Positions 35,089 to 44,972 of a stretch of 64,000 nucleotides of DNA are shown here, piece by piece. Source of the DNA: Trueperaceae bacterium. Lineage in GTDB: Bacteria > Deinococcota > Deinococci > Deinococcales > Trueperaceae. Below the pieces are notes generated by a model. It saw only the letters and a list, made by a program, of their open reading frames with translations. It did not search any database and was not told where the DNA came from. The position numbers were made by a program, and so were the translations under genes. Within the stretch, counting starts at the first letter, position 1. Every line of letters begins with the position of its first letter. Location of the stretch: assembly GCA_023954415.1 (NCBI GenBank), contig JAMLIB010000010.1:62001-126000 (forward strand), written 5' to 3'.

Positions 35089-35586
35089 ATGACGAACGGC
35101 ACGGCACGCGAGTCGCAATGGGTGGTCTCGGTCCAGACGGCCTTCCCGAACATGGCCAACCCGCTCGGCACGCTCTTCGGTGGTCACGTCATGCAGTTGA
35201 TGGACGTCGGGGCGAGCATCGCGGCGCAACGCTTCTGCCGCCAGGCCGTCGTCACCGCCTCGACGGAGCCCATCGACTTCCGCAACCCCATCCACGTCGG
35301 CGAGATCATCGAGCTCAAGTGCCGGGTCGCGTGGACCGGCCGCACGAGCATGATCGTGCGCTGCGAGGTGCACGGCGAGAACCCACTGACGGGCGAGCGG
35401 CGGCTCTGCACCATCGGTCACCTCAACTTCGTCGCCATCGGCCCCGACGGCCGCCCCACGCCGGTGCCCGCCCTGAGCGTGAGCACGGAGATGGAGCGCC
35501 ACCACTGGGAGACGGGCGCGCGCGTGCGCGAGGACAGCGAGCGGCGGCGCGACCGGAAGGTGGACGAGCCGACGTCCGGGAGCTGA
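35089..35586 (+). CDS. Acyl-CoA thioesterase (hotdog fold, YciA/BFIT type)
   Basis: 165 residues. ANPLGTLFGGHVMQLMDVGA carries the hotdog active-site loop and the catalytic Asp on the long helix, and TASTEPIDFRNPIHVGEIIE and CTIGHLNFVAI are typical of hexameric acyl-CoA thioesterases. It hydrolyses acyl-CoA to the free acid in the cytoplasm; chain length is unknown. The ATG lies six bases after TATACT. The C-terminal 25 residues are charged and probably disordered. Confidence 0.88.
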   Translation: MTNGTARESQWVVSVQTAFPNMANPLGTLFGGHVMQLMDVGASIAAQRFCRQAVVTASTEPIDFRNPIHVGEIIELKCRVAWTGRTSMIVRCEVHGENPLTGERRLCTIGHLNFVAIGPDGRPTPVPALSVSTEMERHHWETGARVREDSERRRDRKVDEPTSGS

Positions 35587-35762
35587 GCCGCCCGCTCGTT
35601 GCCACGTCTGCCCGGTCCGCTCCGACGCTCCCGACCCTCGGCAGGCGGTCGCGCCCACGCCCCGACGCCTCGGCGAAAGGGTCGCGCCGCCCTGGTATCT
35701 TTGAGTGCCCGCGCGCGCCGCTAAGGTAGCGACCGTGCCGCCAAGCTCGAAGGGACGACCCC

Positions 35763-37832
35763 ATGCCTGACGCCGACTTCCTCGCCGACCCCGCGCTCGT
35801 GCAGCGCTCCGTGAACACCGTGCGCGCACTGACCATCGACGCCACCCAGGCCGCCGGCGACGGCCACCCCGGCATGCCGCTCGGCGCCGCCGCGATGGGG
35901 TACACGCTCTTCGCCCACACCATGCGTTACGACCCGCGGGACCCGACGTGGTCGAACCGCGACCGCTACGTGCAGTCGGCCGGACACGGCTCCATGCTCC
36001 TCTACTCGCTCCTGCACCTGACCGGCTTCGAGCTGCCGATGGAGGAGCTGAAACGCTACCGCCAGTGGGGGTCGCTCACGCCGGGGCACCCGGAGCACGG
36101 CCACACGGTCGGCGTCGAGACGACGACGGGACCGCTCGGGCAGGGCATCAGCACGGCCGTCGGCATGGCGCTCGCCGAGGCCCACCTTGCAGCCCGCTAC
36201 AACCGGCCGGGCTTCGACGTCGTCGACCACCACACGTACGTGATCGCCTCCGACGGCGACCTCATGGAGGGCGTCGCCGCCGAGGCGTCGTCCTTCGCCG
36301 GCCACCACGGCCTCGGCAAGCTCATCGTCCTGTACGACGACAACGGCATCTCGATCGACGGTCCGACGAGCATCACCTTCACCGAGGACGTGCCGGCCCG
36401 CTACCGGGCGTACGGCTGGCACGTCCAGACGGTCGCCGACGGCAACGACGTGCTCGCGCTCAGGCGCGCGCTCGCCGCCGCGCGCAACGAGACGACCAGG
36501 CCGAGCCTGATCGCCGTGCGCACCGTGATCGGCTACGGGTCGCCGAAGCTGGCCGGCACCTCGAAGGTCCACGGCTCCGTGCTCGGCGCCGAGGAGGCGG
36601 AGGCGACGAAGGCGAACCTCGGCATCGACTGGCCGGCCTTCACCGTGCCGGACGACGTCTCGCGCCACATGCGCTCGGCGGTGGCCCGCGGAGCGGAGGC
36701 ACGCGGAGCCTGGCAGGCGCTCTTCGAGCGCTACCGAGCCGCCAACCCCGAGCTGGCGGCCGAGTTCGAGCGCGTGACGAGCGGCGAGCTGCCCGAGGGC
36801 TTCGACGCCGACCTCCCCAGCTACCCCGTCGGCAAGAGCGTGGCGACCCGCAAGGCGTCCTTGGACGCCATCAACGCGCTCGCCAGGCACCTGCCCGAGC
36901 TCGTCGGCGGCTCGGCCGACCTGGCGGGCTCCAACTACACGGACATCGCGGGCGAGACCGCCATGCGGGCGGGCGATTACGCGGGTCGCATCATCCACTT
37001 CGGCATCCGCGAGCACGCCATGGCCGCCATCGCCAACGGCCTCAGCCTGCACGGCGGCCTGCGCCCCTTCGTCTCGACGTTCCTGATCTTCTCCGACTAC
37101 CTGCGACCCTCTTTGCGCCTCTCGGCGCTCATGGGCCAGGGGGTGGTCTACGACTTCACCCACGACAGCATCGGCTTGGGCGGCGACGGGCCCACTCACC
37201 AGCCGATCGGTGAGCTGGCGGCCCTCAGGGCCGTCCCGAACCTCGACGTGATCAGGCCGGCAGACGCGAACGAGACCGCCCAGGCCTGGGCGAACGCTGT
37301 GCGCGACTCGGACAGGCCGACGGCCCTCGCCTTCACGCGCCAGAACGTTCCCAACCTCGCCGTACCGGCCGGCGCCGTGGCGCGTGGCGCCTACGTGCTG
37401 GCCGAGGCGGGCGCGAGCGGCGGTCTGGCGGAGGGCGGCGCGGGCGCGACGCTCGCGCCGGACCCGAGCGTAGTGCCCGACCTGATCCTCATCGGCACGG
37501 GCTCCGAGGTGCAGCTCTGCCTCGCCGCCCGCGACGTGCTCGAAGCCGAGGGCGTGCGGACGCGCGTCGTCAGCCTGCCGAGCTTCGAGGTCTTCGCCCG
37601 GCAGGACGCGGACTACCGGGCAGCGGTCCTGCCGTCCGGCACGCGCGCCCGCGTGGCCGTCGAGGCCGGCGCTACCTTCGGTTGGGAGCGCTACACTGGC
37701 GACCTCGGCGAGGTGGTCGGGGTCGACCGGTTCGGCGCCTCGGCGCCCGGCGACATCGTGATGCGCGAGTACGGCTTCACGACCGAGACCGTCGTGGCGG
37801 CGGCGCGCAGGACGCTGGTGCGCTCCCGGTAA
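35763..37832 (+). CDS. tkt: Transketolase
   Basis: 689 residues, full length. Thiamine diphosphate and catalytic motifs are present: [42 protein letters not shown] with NGISIDG, the middle domain [12 protein letters not shown] and [14 protein letters not shown], and the phosphate-binding [18 protein letters not shown]. It moves two-carbon units in the pentose phosphate pathway. A short Gly/Ala insertion ([13 protein letters not shown]) lies near residue 550. The ATG follows GAAGGG. A GGCGCC-TCTA-GGCGCC hairpin follows the stop. Confidence 0.96.
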   Translation: MPDADFLADPALVQRSVNTVRALTIDATQAAGDGHPGMPLGAAAMGYTLFAHTMRYDPRDPTWSNRDRYVQSAGHGSMLLYSLLHLTGFELPMEELKRYRQWGSLTPGHPEHGHTVGVETTTGPLGQGISTAVGMALAEAHLAARYNRPGFDVVDHHTYVIASDGDLMEGVAAEASSFAGHHGLGKLIVLYDDNGISIDGPTSITFTEDVPARYRAYGWHVQTVADGNDVLALRRALAAARNETTRPSLIAVRTVIGYGSPKLAGTSKVHGSVLGAEEAEATKANLGIDWPAFTVPDDVSRHMRSAVARGAEARGAWQALFERYRAANPELAAEFERVTSGELPEGFDADLPSYPVGKSVATRKASLDAINALARHLPELVGGSADLAGSNYTDIAGETAMRAGDYAGRIIHFGIREHAMAAIANGLSLHGGLRPFVSTFLIFSDYLRPSLRLSALMGQGVVYDFTHDSIGLGGDGPTHQPIGELAALRAVPNLDVIRPADANETAQAWANAVRDSDRPTALAFTRQNVPNLAVPAGAVARGAYVLAEAGASGGLAEGGAGATLAPDPSVVPDLILIGTGSEVQLCLAARDVLEAEGVRTRVVSLPSFEVFARQDADYRAAVLPSGTRARVAVEAGATFGWERYTGDLGEVVGVDRFGASAPGDIVMREYGFTTETVVAAARRTLVRSR

Positions 37833-37948
37833 CAGCGAGGGGCGCCTCTAGGCGCCGACCCCCTAGTACTAGGCAGGGAAGTAGGCACCCGTACACGCGC
37901 CGCGGCCCCGCTACCGTAACCTTGAGCCGTGCATCACGCAGGAGGACT

Positions 37949-39724
37949 ATGAACCGCAACCGTTCGTCACTACTGAACCGCCCCAGGGCGCAGGTGCGCC
38001 CGTCATGGGCCCTGGCCCGCTTCGCGGCGGTGATCCTGGTCGTCAGCGCGCTGGCCGGGGTGGCCGCGCAGTCGCTCGCGTCGCTCCTCCCCTCTGAGAC
38101 CATCGCTGCCGTCGGGGTGAGCGGGCTGGCCGACCACAAGGCGAAGCTGCAGCCGTTCGTGGACGAGTGGGAGCGACTCGGCCTCACCCAGATGCTAGAG
38201 GAGACGGCGGACGAGGAGGGCGAGGACATGGACGCCCTATCCGACACCCTCTCCGGCGTGGACTTCTTCGACCTGCTCGGCGACGAGGTCTGGCTCTCCG
38301 TCTCGGCGTCCAACTTCAACCCGCTCCCGGCCGTCACCGTGGTCGCGCGCGTCTCCGAGGCGGGGGCCCAGGTCCTCGCTGGGCTGTTGGCGGACGGCGC
38401 GCAGGACGAGGCGGCCCAGACCTTCAACGAAGGCGGCATCTCGTTCACCGTCTTCGACTCCGAGGACGAGGACTTCCCGGTCGCCGCCGCCCTCTCCGGC
38501 GACTTCGCCGCCCTCTCCACCAACCCGGATACCCTCCGCGGCGTCCTGCGCCGCTACCAGGGCGCCGCCGAGCCGAACTTCACGGACTCCGTGGCGTACG
38601 CCTCCGGCCTCGCCCCGCTCGGAGCGTTCACGGTCGCTTTCACCCTCGACTACCCGCGTGTCGCCGACGTGCTCGCTCCGTTCGCGCAAGGCATGGGCTT
38701 CGACCAGAGCGTTGCGCGCGTCGCGCAGGCGTTCCGCACGGCCGGCACCTTCGCCGGCACGGCGCTCCTGACCGACGGCGGCATCGAGTCGCGCTCCCAG
38801 CAGGTCCTCGGCGACCGCTCCCTCGACCCGAGCCTCTACGACCTCCTGAGCGCCAACGCGGCCTACCCCGCCGCCGTCCTGCGCTTCGTCCCCACTGGGG
38901 CCATCGCCGTCCAGGCCGGCAACGCCGACATCGCGGGCTGGTGGGCCTACCTGAACGAGCTCGCCATGGGCTTGCAGGAACTCGGCATCGGCAGCATCGA
39001 CGGCTTCCTCGCCGATAACGTCGGCATCGACATGCAGTCCATGCTCTTCAGCTGGATGGGCAAGGGCGGGGGCGCCATCAGCCTGACCGCCCCCGCCGCC
39101 ACCGCGCCCGGCATGACGCCGGAGAGCCTGCTCGGCGACAACGTCTACCTCATAGAGGCCAAGGACGAGGCCGCTGCCACCCAGGGCGTGGCCCAGTTCT
39201 TCATGATGGCGGGCGCCATGGCGTCGTCGTTCGTCGACCCGATGGGCGAAGGCGCGCCCGTGGCGCCCGCCACCCGCCAGTCGGCCGGGGTCACCGTCAC
39301 GACGTACGAGTTCGGCGACGGCCTCACCTTCGAGACCGCCGTCGCGGGCGGCTACCTCCTGATCGGCACCAAGGCCGGCGGCCTCGACCCCGTCCTCGCC
39401 GCCAACGCCTCCGGCGGGCCGGGCATGACCTCCGGCCTGCTGGCCGCGCTGCAGCAGCCGGTTCCCGCGAACGCCAGGAGCATGAGCCTCTCCGACATGC
39501 GCCCGACCATCACCTCGGTGGCTGACGCGGTCGTGTCCGAGCTCGGCATGGCGGCCGGGTTGACCGGCGCCGCGGACCTCGACTTCGACGCAGTGGAGGC
39601 CTCCAGCCAGGCCGTCGCCGAGTACGTACGCTTCATCGCGGAGAAGGTGGGCGGGGCGTACAACTACCAGACGGTCGACGGCGGCACGGTCAGTGGCTAC
39701 GGCCTGACGCAGGTCACCTGGTGA
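37949..39724 (+). CDS. Exported protein, DUF3352-like
   Basis: 591 residues from an ATG seven bases after GGAGG. An N-terminal export signal (FAAVILVVSALAGVAAQ, about 31-47) is followed by an acidic Ala/Gly-rich protein with repeated patterns such as DFFDLLGDEVWLSVSA, FAALSTNPDTLRGVLRRY and GGYLLIGTKAGGLDPVL, as in DUF3352 proteins (substrate-binding-like, cell-surface, function unknown). No lipobox or other membrane segment is visible. TAACCT about 22 bases upstream could be its -10 box. Confidence 0.6.
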   Translation: MNRNRSSLLNRPRAQVRPSWALARFAAVILVVSALAGVAAQSLASLLPSETIAAVGVSGLADHKAKLQPFVDEWERLGLTQMLEETADEEGEDMDALSDTLSGVDFFDLLGDEVWLSVSASNFNPLPAVTVVARVSEAGAQVLAGLLADGAQDEAAQTFNEGGISFTVFDSEDEDFPVAAALSGDFAALSTNPDTLRGVLRRYQGAAEPNFTDSVAYASGLAPLGAFTVAFTLDYPRVADVLAPFAQGMGFDQSVARVAQAFRTAGTFAGTALLTDGGIESRSQQVLGDRSLDPSLYDLLSANAAYPAAVLRFVPTGAIAVQAGNADIAGWWAYLNELAMGLQELGIGSIDGFLADNVGIDMQSMLFSWMGKGGGAISLTAPAATAPGMTPESLLGDNVYLIEAKDEAAATQGVAQFFMMAGAMASSFVDPMGEGAPVAPATRQSAGVTVTTYEFGDGLTFETAVAGGYLLIGTKAGGLDPVLAANASGGPGMTSGLLAALQQPVPANARSMSLSDMRPTITSVADAVVSELGMAAGLTGAADLDFDAVEASSQAVAEYVRFIAEKVGGAYNYQTVDGGTVSGYGLTQVTW

Positions 39725-39767
39725 CCCACTAGCGGCGCCTCGGCGCCGCGCCCGGAACCCCTCCGGT

Positions 39768-39830
39768 AGCGGGTGGCGCGCCTCTAGGGCGAGCGAGCGA
39801 GAAGCTCCTCCCAGAGGCGCGCCACCCGCT
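39768..39830. terminator. 18-bp perfect inverted repeat at coaE 3' end
   Basis: AGCGGGTGGCGCGCCTCT (39768-39785) is repeated in reverse complement at 39813-39830, followed by CTTTC on the + strand. It spans the coaE stop codon and codes for the last residues of CoaE. It would end transcripts of the converging DUF3352-like gene and coaE. Confidence 0.5.
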
Positions 39831-40470
39831 CTTTCAGGTCGGCCTCCGAGCCGGAGTTGTCCACGACGTAGTCCGCCCGCGCCACCTTCTCGGCGAGCGG
39901 GAGCTGGGCGGCGTCGCGCGCCAGCACCTCGTCCTCCCCCATGCCGGAGCGCGCGGCGAGCCGCGCGACGCGCGACGCCAGGGGCGCGGTTACGACCACG
40001 ACGGCGTCGACGTCCCGGTCAAGACCCACTTCGTAGAGCAGCGGCACGTCGTGGACGACGACGCGCGGCGTGGGCTCCCTCGCCGCCGACTCGGCCTCGA
40101 GCTCGGTCCGTCTGGCCGCCACCCATGGGTGGACGAGGCCGTTGAGGACGGCGCGGGCCCGCTCGTCGCCGAAGACGCGCGCGGCCGTGGCGGCGCGGTC
40201 GAGCCGCCCGTCCCTGACCAGGTCCTCGCCGAGCTCGGCCGCTACCCTCGCCAGCACCGCGGGGTCCTCGGTAGCCTGCCTGGCGAGGGCGTCGGCGTCG
40301 ATGACTACGGCACCGTGCCGGGCGAGGAGCCGCGCCACGCTCGACTTACCCGTCCCGATGTTGCCGGTGAGACCGACCCGTAGTGGACGCCCGCGCCCGC
40401 CCGCCCCGCGCGGGTCTACAGTGGACTCCGAGGAAGGGGTCGTGGTGGCGGGTCCCGTGCGACTAGACAC
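39784..40470 (-). CDS. coaE: Dephospho-CoA kinase
   Basis: 228 residues from a GTG at 40470, chosen because TAAACT stands five bases upstream. Walker A is VGLTGNIGTGKSSVARLL, with VIDADALARQAT, LVHPWVAARR and VVVHDVPLLYEVGLDRDVDA as usual for CoaE. It phosphorylates the 3'-OH of dephospho-CoA, the last step of CoA synthesis. About 30 N-terminal residues before the P-loop are extra and low-complexity, so a shorter form is possible. The gene is divergent from cca with only ten bases between start codons. Confidence 0.92.
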   Translation of the reverse strand: MSSRTGPATTTPSSESTVDPRGAGGRGRPLRVGLTGNIGTGKSSVARLLARHGAVVIDADALARQATEDPAVLARVAAELGEDLVRDGRLDRAATAARVFGDERARAVLNGLVHPWVAARRTELEAESAAREPTPRVVVHDVPLLYEVGLDRDVDAVVVVTAPLASRVARLAARSGMGEDEVLARDAAQLPLAEKVARADYVVDNSGSEADLKERVARLWEELLARSP

Positions 40471-40475
40471 GCGCC

Positions 40476-40481
40476 AGTTTA
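40476..40481 (-). promoter_or_regulatory. -10 box (TAAACT) for coaE
   Basis: TAAACT on the minus strand ends five bases before the coaE GTG. Its first base is also the A of the cca ATG on the other strand. Confidence 0.45.
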
Positions 40482-41935
40482 TGCCGTGGCCGACCGGCGC
40501 CTCCCAGCCGGGCGCGGCGGACGGCGCGGCCGTCGGCCGCGCTGGTGGAGGCAGGCGCGCGGGCGGTCCCGCGCTCACCGACGCGGCCTACCTGGTAGGC
40601 GGCGCCGTCAGGGACGCCCTCCTCGGCAAGGAACCCACAGATCTAGACTGGTTGGTGCATGACCCGGCGCACAGCGCGAGGAGCTTCGCGGCGCTCTCGG
40701 GCGGCGCGGTCTTCGAGCTCGACGCCGAGCGCCGGCACTGGCGCGTGGTCGGACCCGGGGGGAAGGTCCACGATTTCGTGCCACTGAGGGACGGGGCCGG
40801 TTCGGTGGAGGCCGACCTGCGTCTGCGCGACCTGACCGTGAACGCCATGGCCTTGACCAGCAGGGGCGCGCTCATCGACCCGACGGGCGGCGAGCGCGAC
40901 CTGCGCCGCAAGCTCGTGCGCATGACGTCGGTGGCGTGCCTGCGCGCCGACCCGATCAGACCGCTGCGGGTCGTGCGGTTCGCAGCCACCCTGGCGTTCG
41001 ACGTCGAGGGAGAGACGCGCGCCGCCGTCATGGCGCGCTTCGAGGAGCAGTCGCGCGGGGCGGCGCCGCTGCCCGCTTGGGAGAGGGTCGGGGCCGAGCT
41101 CTCCGCCATGCTCGGCTCACCGCACGCGGCGCGCGGCTTCGCCCTCCTCAAGTCGCTCGGCGGCCTCGCCGTCTACCTCCCCGAGCTGGAGGCGGGCCGC
41201 GGCGTACAGCAAGGCGGGTTCCACCACCTCGACGTGCTCGACCACCAGCTCGAGGCGCTGAACCAGCTGCTGCACGGCTTCCCCGACGCCGGGCCGGCCC
41301 TGCGCTTCGCCGCCCTCCTGCACGACCTCGGCAAGCCGGCCAGCGCCTCGACCGCCCCGGGCGACGCGGGGGCGTTCGACGGCGCCGAGGCGCATGCCGG
41401 CGACGGGACAAGCGCAGGCGCGCCCGTAGGCGCGCCGACGTTCTACGGCCACGACAAGCTCGGGGCGGAGATGACCACCGACCTCCTCAGGCGGCTCCGG
41501 CTCCCGAGCGAGCTCGTCGTGACGGCGGCTTCGCTCGTGCGCTACCACATGCTGCCCCTGCCCCACGGCGAACGTGCCGTCAGGCGCTTCATCCACCGAC
41601 GGCGCGAGCTCCTGCCCGACCTGCTCAAGCTCATGCTCGCGGACCGCGAGGCGGCGCGCGGGCGCCTGGCGACGGAGGAGGCGCGCGCTCGCTACCGGTT
41701 GGCCGTCTCGGCCGTCCTGGCGGCGCTGGACGCCACGCCCGAGCCCCGAGCCCTGCTGACCGGCGACGACGTCATGGCACTCCTGCGCCTCGCGCCGGGC
41801 CCGCGGGTCGGCGAGGCGCTCGCGGTACTGGGCGAAGCCCAGGCCCTAGGGGACGTCCTCGGCCGCGAGGACGCCGAGCTGGCGCTGCTCCGCTACGCGG
41901 CGGCGCAAGGGTGGACGCGGGAGCGCGGGTCGTGA
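40481..41935 (+). CDS. cca: tRNA nucleotidyltransferase (CCA- or A-adding), class II
   Basis: 484 residues from the ATG at 40481. The class II nucleotidyltransferase head domain has AYLVGGAVRDALLG, PTDLDWLV (catalytic DLD) and LRDLTVNAMALTS; RADPIRPLRVVRFAATL is the neck. A C-terminal HD region (HHLDVLDHQLEALNQL, RFAALLHDLGKP) is present. It adds or repairs the 3' CCA of tRNAs. A low-complexity Ala/Gly insertion sits between LHDLGKP and YGHDKLGAEMTTDLLRRLRL. The N-terminal ~35 residues are Gly/Ala-rich and may be wrongly included. Confidence 0.88.
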   Translation: MPWPTGASQPGAADGAAVGRAGGGRRAGGPALTDAAYLVGGAVRDALLGKEPTDLDWLVHDPAHSARSFAALSGGAVFELDAERRHWRVVGPGGKVHDFVPLRDGAGSVEADLRLRDLTVNAMALTSRGALIDPTGGERDLRRKLVRMTSVACLRADPIRPLRVVRFAATLAFDVEGETRAAVMARFEEQSRGAAPLPAWERVGAELSAMLGSPHAARGFALLKSLGGLAVYLPELEAGRGVQQGGFHHLDVLDHQLEALNQLLHGFPDAGPALRFAALLHDLGKPASASTAPGDAGAFDGAEAHAGDGTSAGAPVGAPTFYGHDKLGAEMTTDLLRRLRLPSELVVTAASLVRYHMLPLPHGERAVRRFIHRRRELLPDLLKLMLADREAARGRLATEEARARYRLAVSAVLAALDATPEPRALLTGDDVMALLRLAPGPRVGEALAVLGEAQALGDVLGREDAELALLRYAAAQGWTRERGS

Positions 41936-42071
41936 GGACGGCCCGCGCGTAGGCTCGGGAACCTGGGCATCTTAGGGGCGAGACGCGACCGCGGGGGCCA
42001 TCCGCACGTAGCCGGGCGCGGGAGCCCGGCGGCCCTTGCGCGCGCGTCGGGGCCGGGCGGCCCCGACGCGG

Positions 42072-42671
42072 TCACTGCAGGACGACGTCCAGGACGATGT
42101 CCTCGACCGACGGGACGATGGAGTAGCTCGCCTTGTCGCCGGGGAAGCGGACCGTGAAGACGTTCCAGCCCTGGCGCAACGGGAGTTCGACCCCGCCGCC
42201 AGTGAGGGTGGCCGCCTGATCGACGTAGAGGAGCGTGAAGAAGCCGACGGGCGCCTCGAGGCTCGCGACCCCGATGTAGAAGCGGTCGACGACGCGGTCG
42301 AACACGTCGTTGCCGTTCTGATCGACGTACATGTTGAAGCGGGCCACCGCGACGTTGACGCCTTCCGGGCTCACCCTGTACTCGTTCTGCAGGCCGGGCA
42401 AGATGACGCTGCCCGAGCGGAACGGCTTGAGCTGATCGGCGGGCACCGGCCCAGGGGTCACGCGGAACGTGCCGCCGACGGGGGCGACGGTGGCGACCTC
42501 GAGGCCCCACACGTTGTCGCTGTCGACGACGTGGATGGCCACGCGAGTGTTGTCTGCGAGCGGCTCGTCGCTCTTGACTATGCCGCTCATCACCGCGCCC
42601 GTCTGCGCCGCGGCCGCGGCCAGCGTGGCGACGGCAAGGCAGGCTAGGGCGGTGCGGAGTAGTCGTCTCAT
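42072..42671 (-). CDS. Secreted protein of unknown function
   Basis: 199 residues from an ATG eight bases after GGAG (a TTG 12 bases upstream is less likely). A signal peptide (LLRTALACLAVATLAAAAAQ) with an Ala-x-Ala cleavage site is clear. The mature part is strand-rich (NTRVAIHVVDSDNVWGLEVA, FNMYVDQNGNDVFDRVVDRF, VELPLRQGWNVFTVRFPG) and reads like a small beta-sandwich domain. The DQNGNDVFD segment resembles a calcium-binding loop. No family was recognised. Confidence 0.7.
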   Translation of the reverse strand: MRRLLRTALACLAVATLAAAAAQTGAVMSGIVKSDEPLADNTRVAIHVVDSDNVWGLEVATVAPVGGTFRVTPGPVPADQLKPFRSGSVILPGLQNEYRVSPEGVNVAVARFNMYVDQNGNDVFDRVVDRFYIGVASLEAPVGFFTLLYVDQAATLTGGGVELPLRQGWNVFTVRFPGDKASYSIVPSVEDIVLDVVLQ

Positions 42672-42821
42672 GACAGTCTCCAAATCGGAGGCAGTGGGCT
42701 AACTGGGCGACTCAAGTTCGCCTCCATATCGCAACAGGTCATATCACATCTTCGGCGAAGGCCGGTGCCGGGCGGATGAGCGCGCTCGGGGGTCCGTTCA
42801 CCGCGCCCTCATCACGCCTTC

Positions 42822-43802
42822 TCAGGACGCGTAGCCGTCGGGATGGGCGGAGTGCCAGGCCCACGCGCTCGCCACCAGGCTCGCCAGGTCGTCGAAGCGC
42901 GGATTCCAGCCGAGCTCCGAGCGGGCGAGGGAGCTGTCGGCGACGAGCCGCGGTGGATCGCCGGCCCGCCGCGGAGCTGTGGCGGCCGGGATGACGTGGC
43001 CCGTGACCGCGCGGCAGACGTCTATCACCTCGCGCACCGAGTAGCCGCTGCCGCTGCCCAGGTTGTAGGCGCGGGCCTCGCCGGGCCGCATGGACTCGAG
43101 GGCGAGGGCATGGGCGTCGGCGAGGTCGGCGACATGGACGTAGTCCCGCACGGCCGTGCCGTCGGGCGTCGCGTAGTCGTCTCCGAAGACCTGGATCCGG
43201 TCGCGCTTCCCGGCGGCGACCTGCAGCACGAGCGGGACGAGGTGGCTCTCGGGGCGGTGGTCCTCGCCGAGCACGGGCGTGGCGCCGGCCGCGTTGAAGT
43301 ACCTGAGCGCCACCGACGCCAGCCCCGTCGTGCTCGCCAGCCACCCCAAGGCCCGTTCGATCATGAGCTTGGACTCGCCGTAGACGCTCTCCGGGCGCAG
43401 CTCCGCCGTCTCCGGGATGGGGACGCTCGCAGGCGTGCCGTACACGGCGGCCGTCGAGGAGAGGACGAAGCGACCGACCCCGTGCGCGGCGGCGACGTCG
43501 AGGAGCGCGAACGTCGAGGCCGTGTTGGCGAGGAAGTACTTCGTCGGCTTGCTCATGCTCTCGCCGACGAGAGACTTGGCCGCGAAGTGGACGACGGCCT
43601 CCACGCCGTGTTTGGCGAGCGCGTAGCCGACCATGTCGGCGTCGGCGACGCTGCCGTGGACGAACGGGACGCCTTCCGGCACGGCGCCACGGTGGCCGGT
43701 CGAGAGGTCGTCGAGTACGACGACGGTGTGGCCTCGCTCGAGCAGGGTGGCGACGGTGACCGATCCGATGTAGCCCGCGCCGCCCGTGACTAGTACGTTC
43801 AT
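42822..43802 (-). CDS. galE: UDP-glucose 4-epimerase
   Basis: 326 residues, extended SDR fold: NAD-binding VTGGAGYIGS (residues 5-14), DDLSTGHRGAVPEG, the catalytic YGESK (Tyr141, Lys145), RYFNAAGATPVLGEDH and VRDYVHVADLADAH. It interconverts UDP-glucose and UDP-galactose and could feed the polysaccharide locus, though it lies 30 kb away. TAGACT six bases before the ATG points to a leaderless message. Confidence 0.95.
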   Translation of the reverse strand: MNVLVTGGAGYIGSVTVATLLERGHTVVVLDDLSTGHRGAVPEGVPFVHGSVADADMVGYALAKHGVEAVVHFAAKSLVGESMSKPTKYFLANTASTFALLDVAAAHGVGRFVLSSTAAVYGTPASVPIPETAELRPESVYGESKLMIERALGWLASTTGLASVALRYFNAAGATPVLGEDHRPESHLVPLVLQVAAGKRDRIQVFGDDYATPDGTAVRDYVHVADLADAHALALESMRPGEARAYNLGSGSGYSVREVIDVCRAVTGHVIPAATAPRRAGDPPRLVADSSLARSELGWNPRFDDLASLVASAWAWHSAHPDGYAS

Positions 43803-43808
43803 GCGGCG

Positions 43809-43814
43809 AGTCTA
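43809..43814 (-). promoter_or_regulatory. -10 box (TAGACT) for galE
   Basis: TAGACT on the minus strand, six bases before the galE ATG. Confidence 0.5.
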
Positions 43815-43904
43815 CCGTTACCGCCTAACGCCCAAGACCGGCTCGGGGCGGCCACCGCCCACGCGGCGGTGAGCGATACTTGGGGTCCAAGGAGGGCAAC
43901 GAAC

Positions 43905-44852
43905 ATGACCACGGCCACCGGCTCTCAAGCCGCCTCCAACGGGGCGGGCCTCATCTGGTTCGACGGCGAGCTCGTACCGGAGGAGCGGGCACAAGTGAGC
44001 GTCCTCACGCACGCGCTGCACTACGGCACGAGCGTCTTCGAGGGGATACGGGCTTACGAGACGCGGCGCGGGGCCGCGGTGTTCCGGCTCCCGGAGCACG
44101 CGCGCCGCCTCCTCGACTCCGCCAAGATCCTCGGCATGCGCACCGACCTGACGGTCGAGCGGGTGGCGGCGGCGGTCGTGGAGACCCTGGAGGCGAACGC
44201 CCGCAAGCACGCCTACATCCGGCCGCTCATCTGGTACGGCTCCGACGCGCTCGGCGTGAGCCCCGAGCGCAACCGCCTGCACTTCATGGTCGCCACGTTG
44301 CCGTGGGGCACGTACCTGGGCGACGACGTGATCCGGAAGGGCGCGCGGCTCATGACGAGCTCGTGGCGGCGCTCGCCGGGCGACGTCCTGCCGACCAAGG
44401 CGAAGGCGGGCGGCAACTACGTCAACTCCGTCCTCGCCAACATCGAGGCGAAGTCGAACGGCTTCGACGAGGCGCTGCTCCTCGACAAGCAGGGGTTCGT
44501 CGCCGAGGGCTCGGGCGAGAACGTGCTGCTCGTGAGGGACGGGACGTTGCAGGCCATCTCCACGTCCGTGAACCTGCGGGGCATCACGCGCGACAGCGTC
44601 ATGCGCATCGCGGAGGCGACCGGGCTGAGCGTCGATACCGTCATGGCGACGCGCGACGAGCTCTACACCGCGGACGAGGTCTTCCTCGTCGGCACGGCCG
44701 CCGAGGTGACGCCGGTGGCGAGCATCGACAGGCGCCCCATCGGGATCGGGGCGGCCGGTCCCGTCGCCCTCGACCTCCGCGAGCGCTACCTGCGCGTGGC
44801 GCGCGGCGAGGTCGCTGAGTTCGAGCACTGGTTGACGTACGTCGACGGTTGA
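43905..44852 (+). CDS. ilvE: Branched-chain amino acid aminotransferase
   Basis: 315 residues from an ATG ten bases after AAGGAGGG. Fold-type IV PLP motifs: LTHALHYGTSVFEGIRAYET, YIRPLIWYG, the PLP lysine in PTKAKAGGNYVNSVLA, EALLLDKQGFVAEGSGENVL and FLVGTAAEVTPVASID. It makes leucine, isoleucine and valine from their keto acids with glutamate. GATACT about 25 bases upstream may be its promoter box. Confidence 0.94.
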   Translation: MTTATGSQAASNGAGLIWFDGELVPEERAQVSVLTHALHYGTSVFEGIRAYETRRGAAVFRLPEHARRLLDSAKILGMRTDLTVERVAAAVVETLEANARKHAYIRPLIWYGSDALGVSPERNRLHFMVATLPWGTYLGDDVIRKGARLMTSSWRRSPGDVLPTKAKAGGNYVNSVLANIEAKSNGFDEALLLDKQGFVAEGSGENVLLVRDGTLQAISTSVNLRGITRDSVMRIAEATGLSVDTVMATRDELYTADEVFLVGTAAEVTPVASIDRRPIGIGAAGPVALDLRERYLRVARGEVAEFEHWLTYVDG

Positions 44853-44972
44853 CGGCCTACCCGCCGGGCGATCCCGCCGCGACCCCGCTCGAGGACTGCG
44901 GCGCGTGAGCCAGGAGCCGGCGGCGACGGTTCCGGTTGACGCGACGGCTCCGGCCCGGCGCGGCGGCCACGC

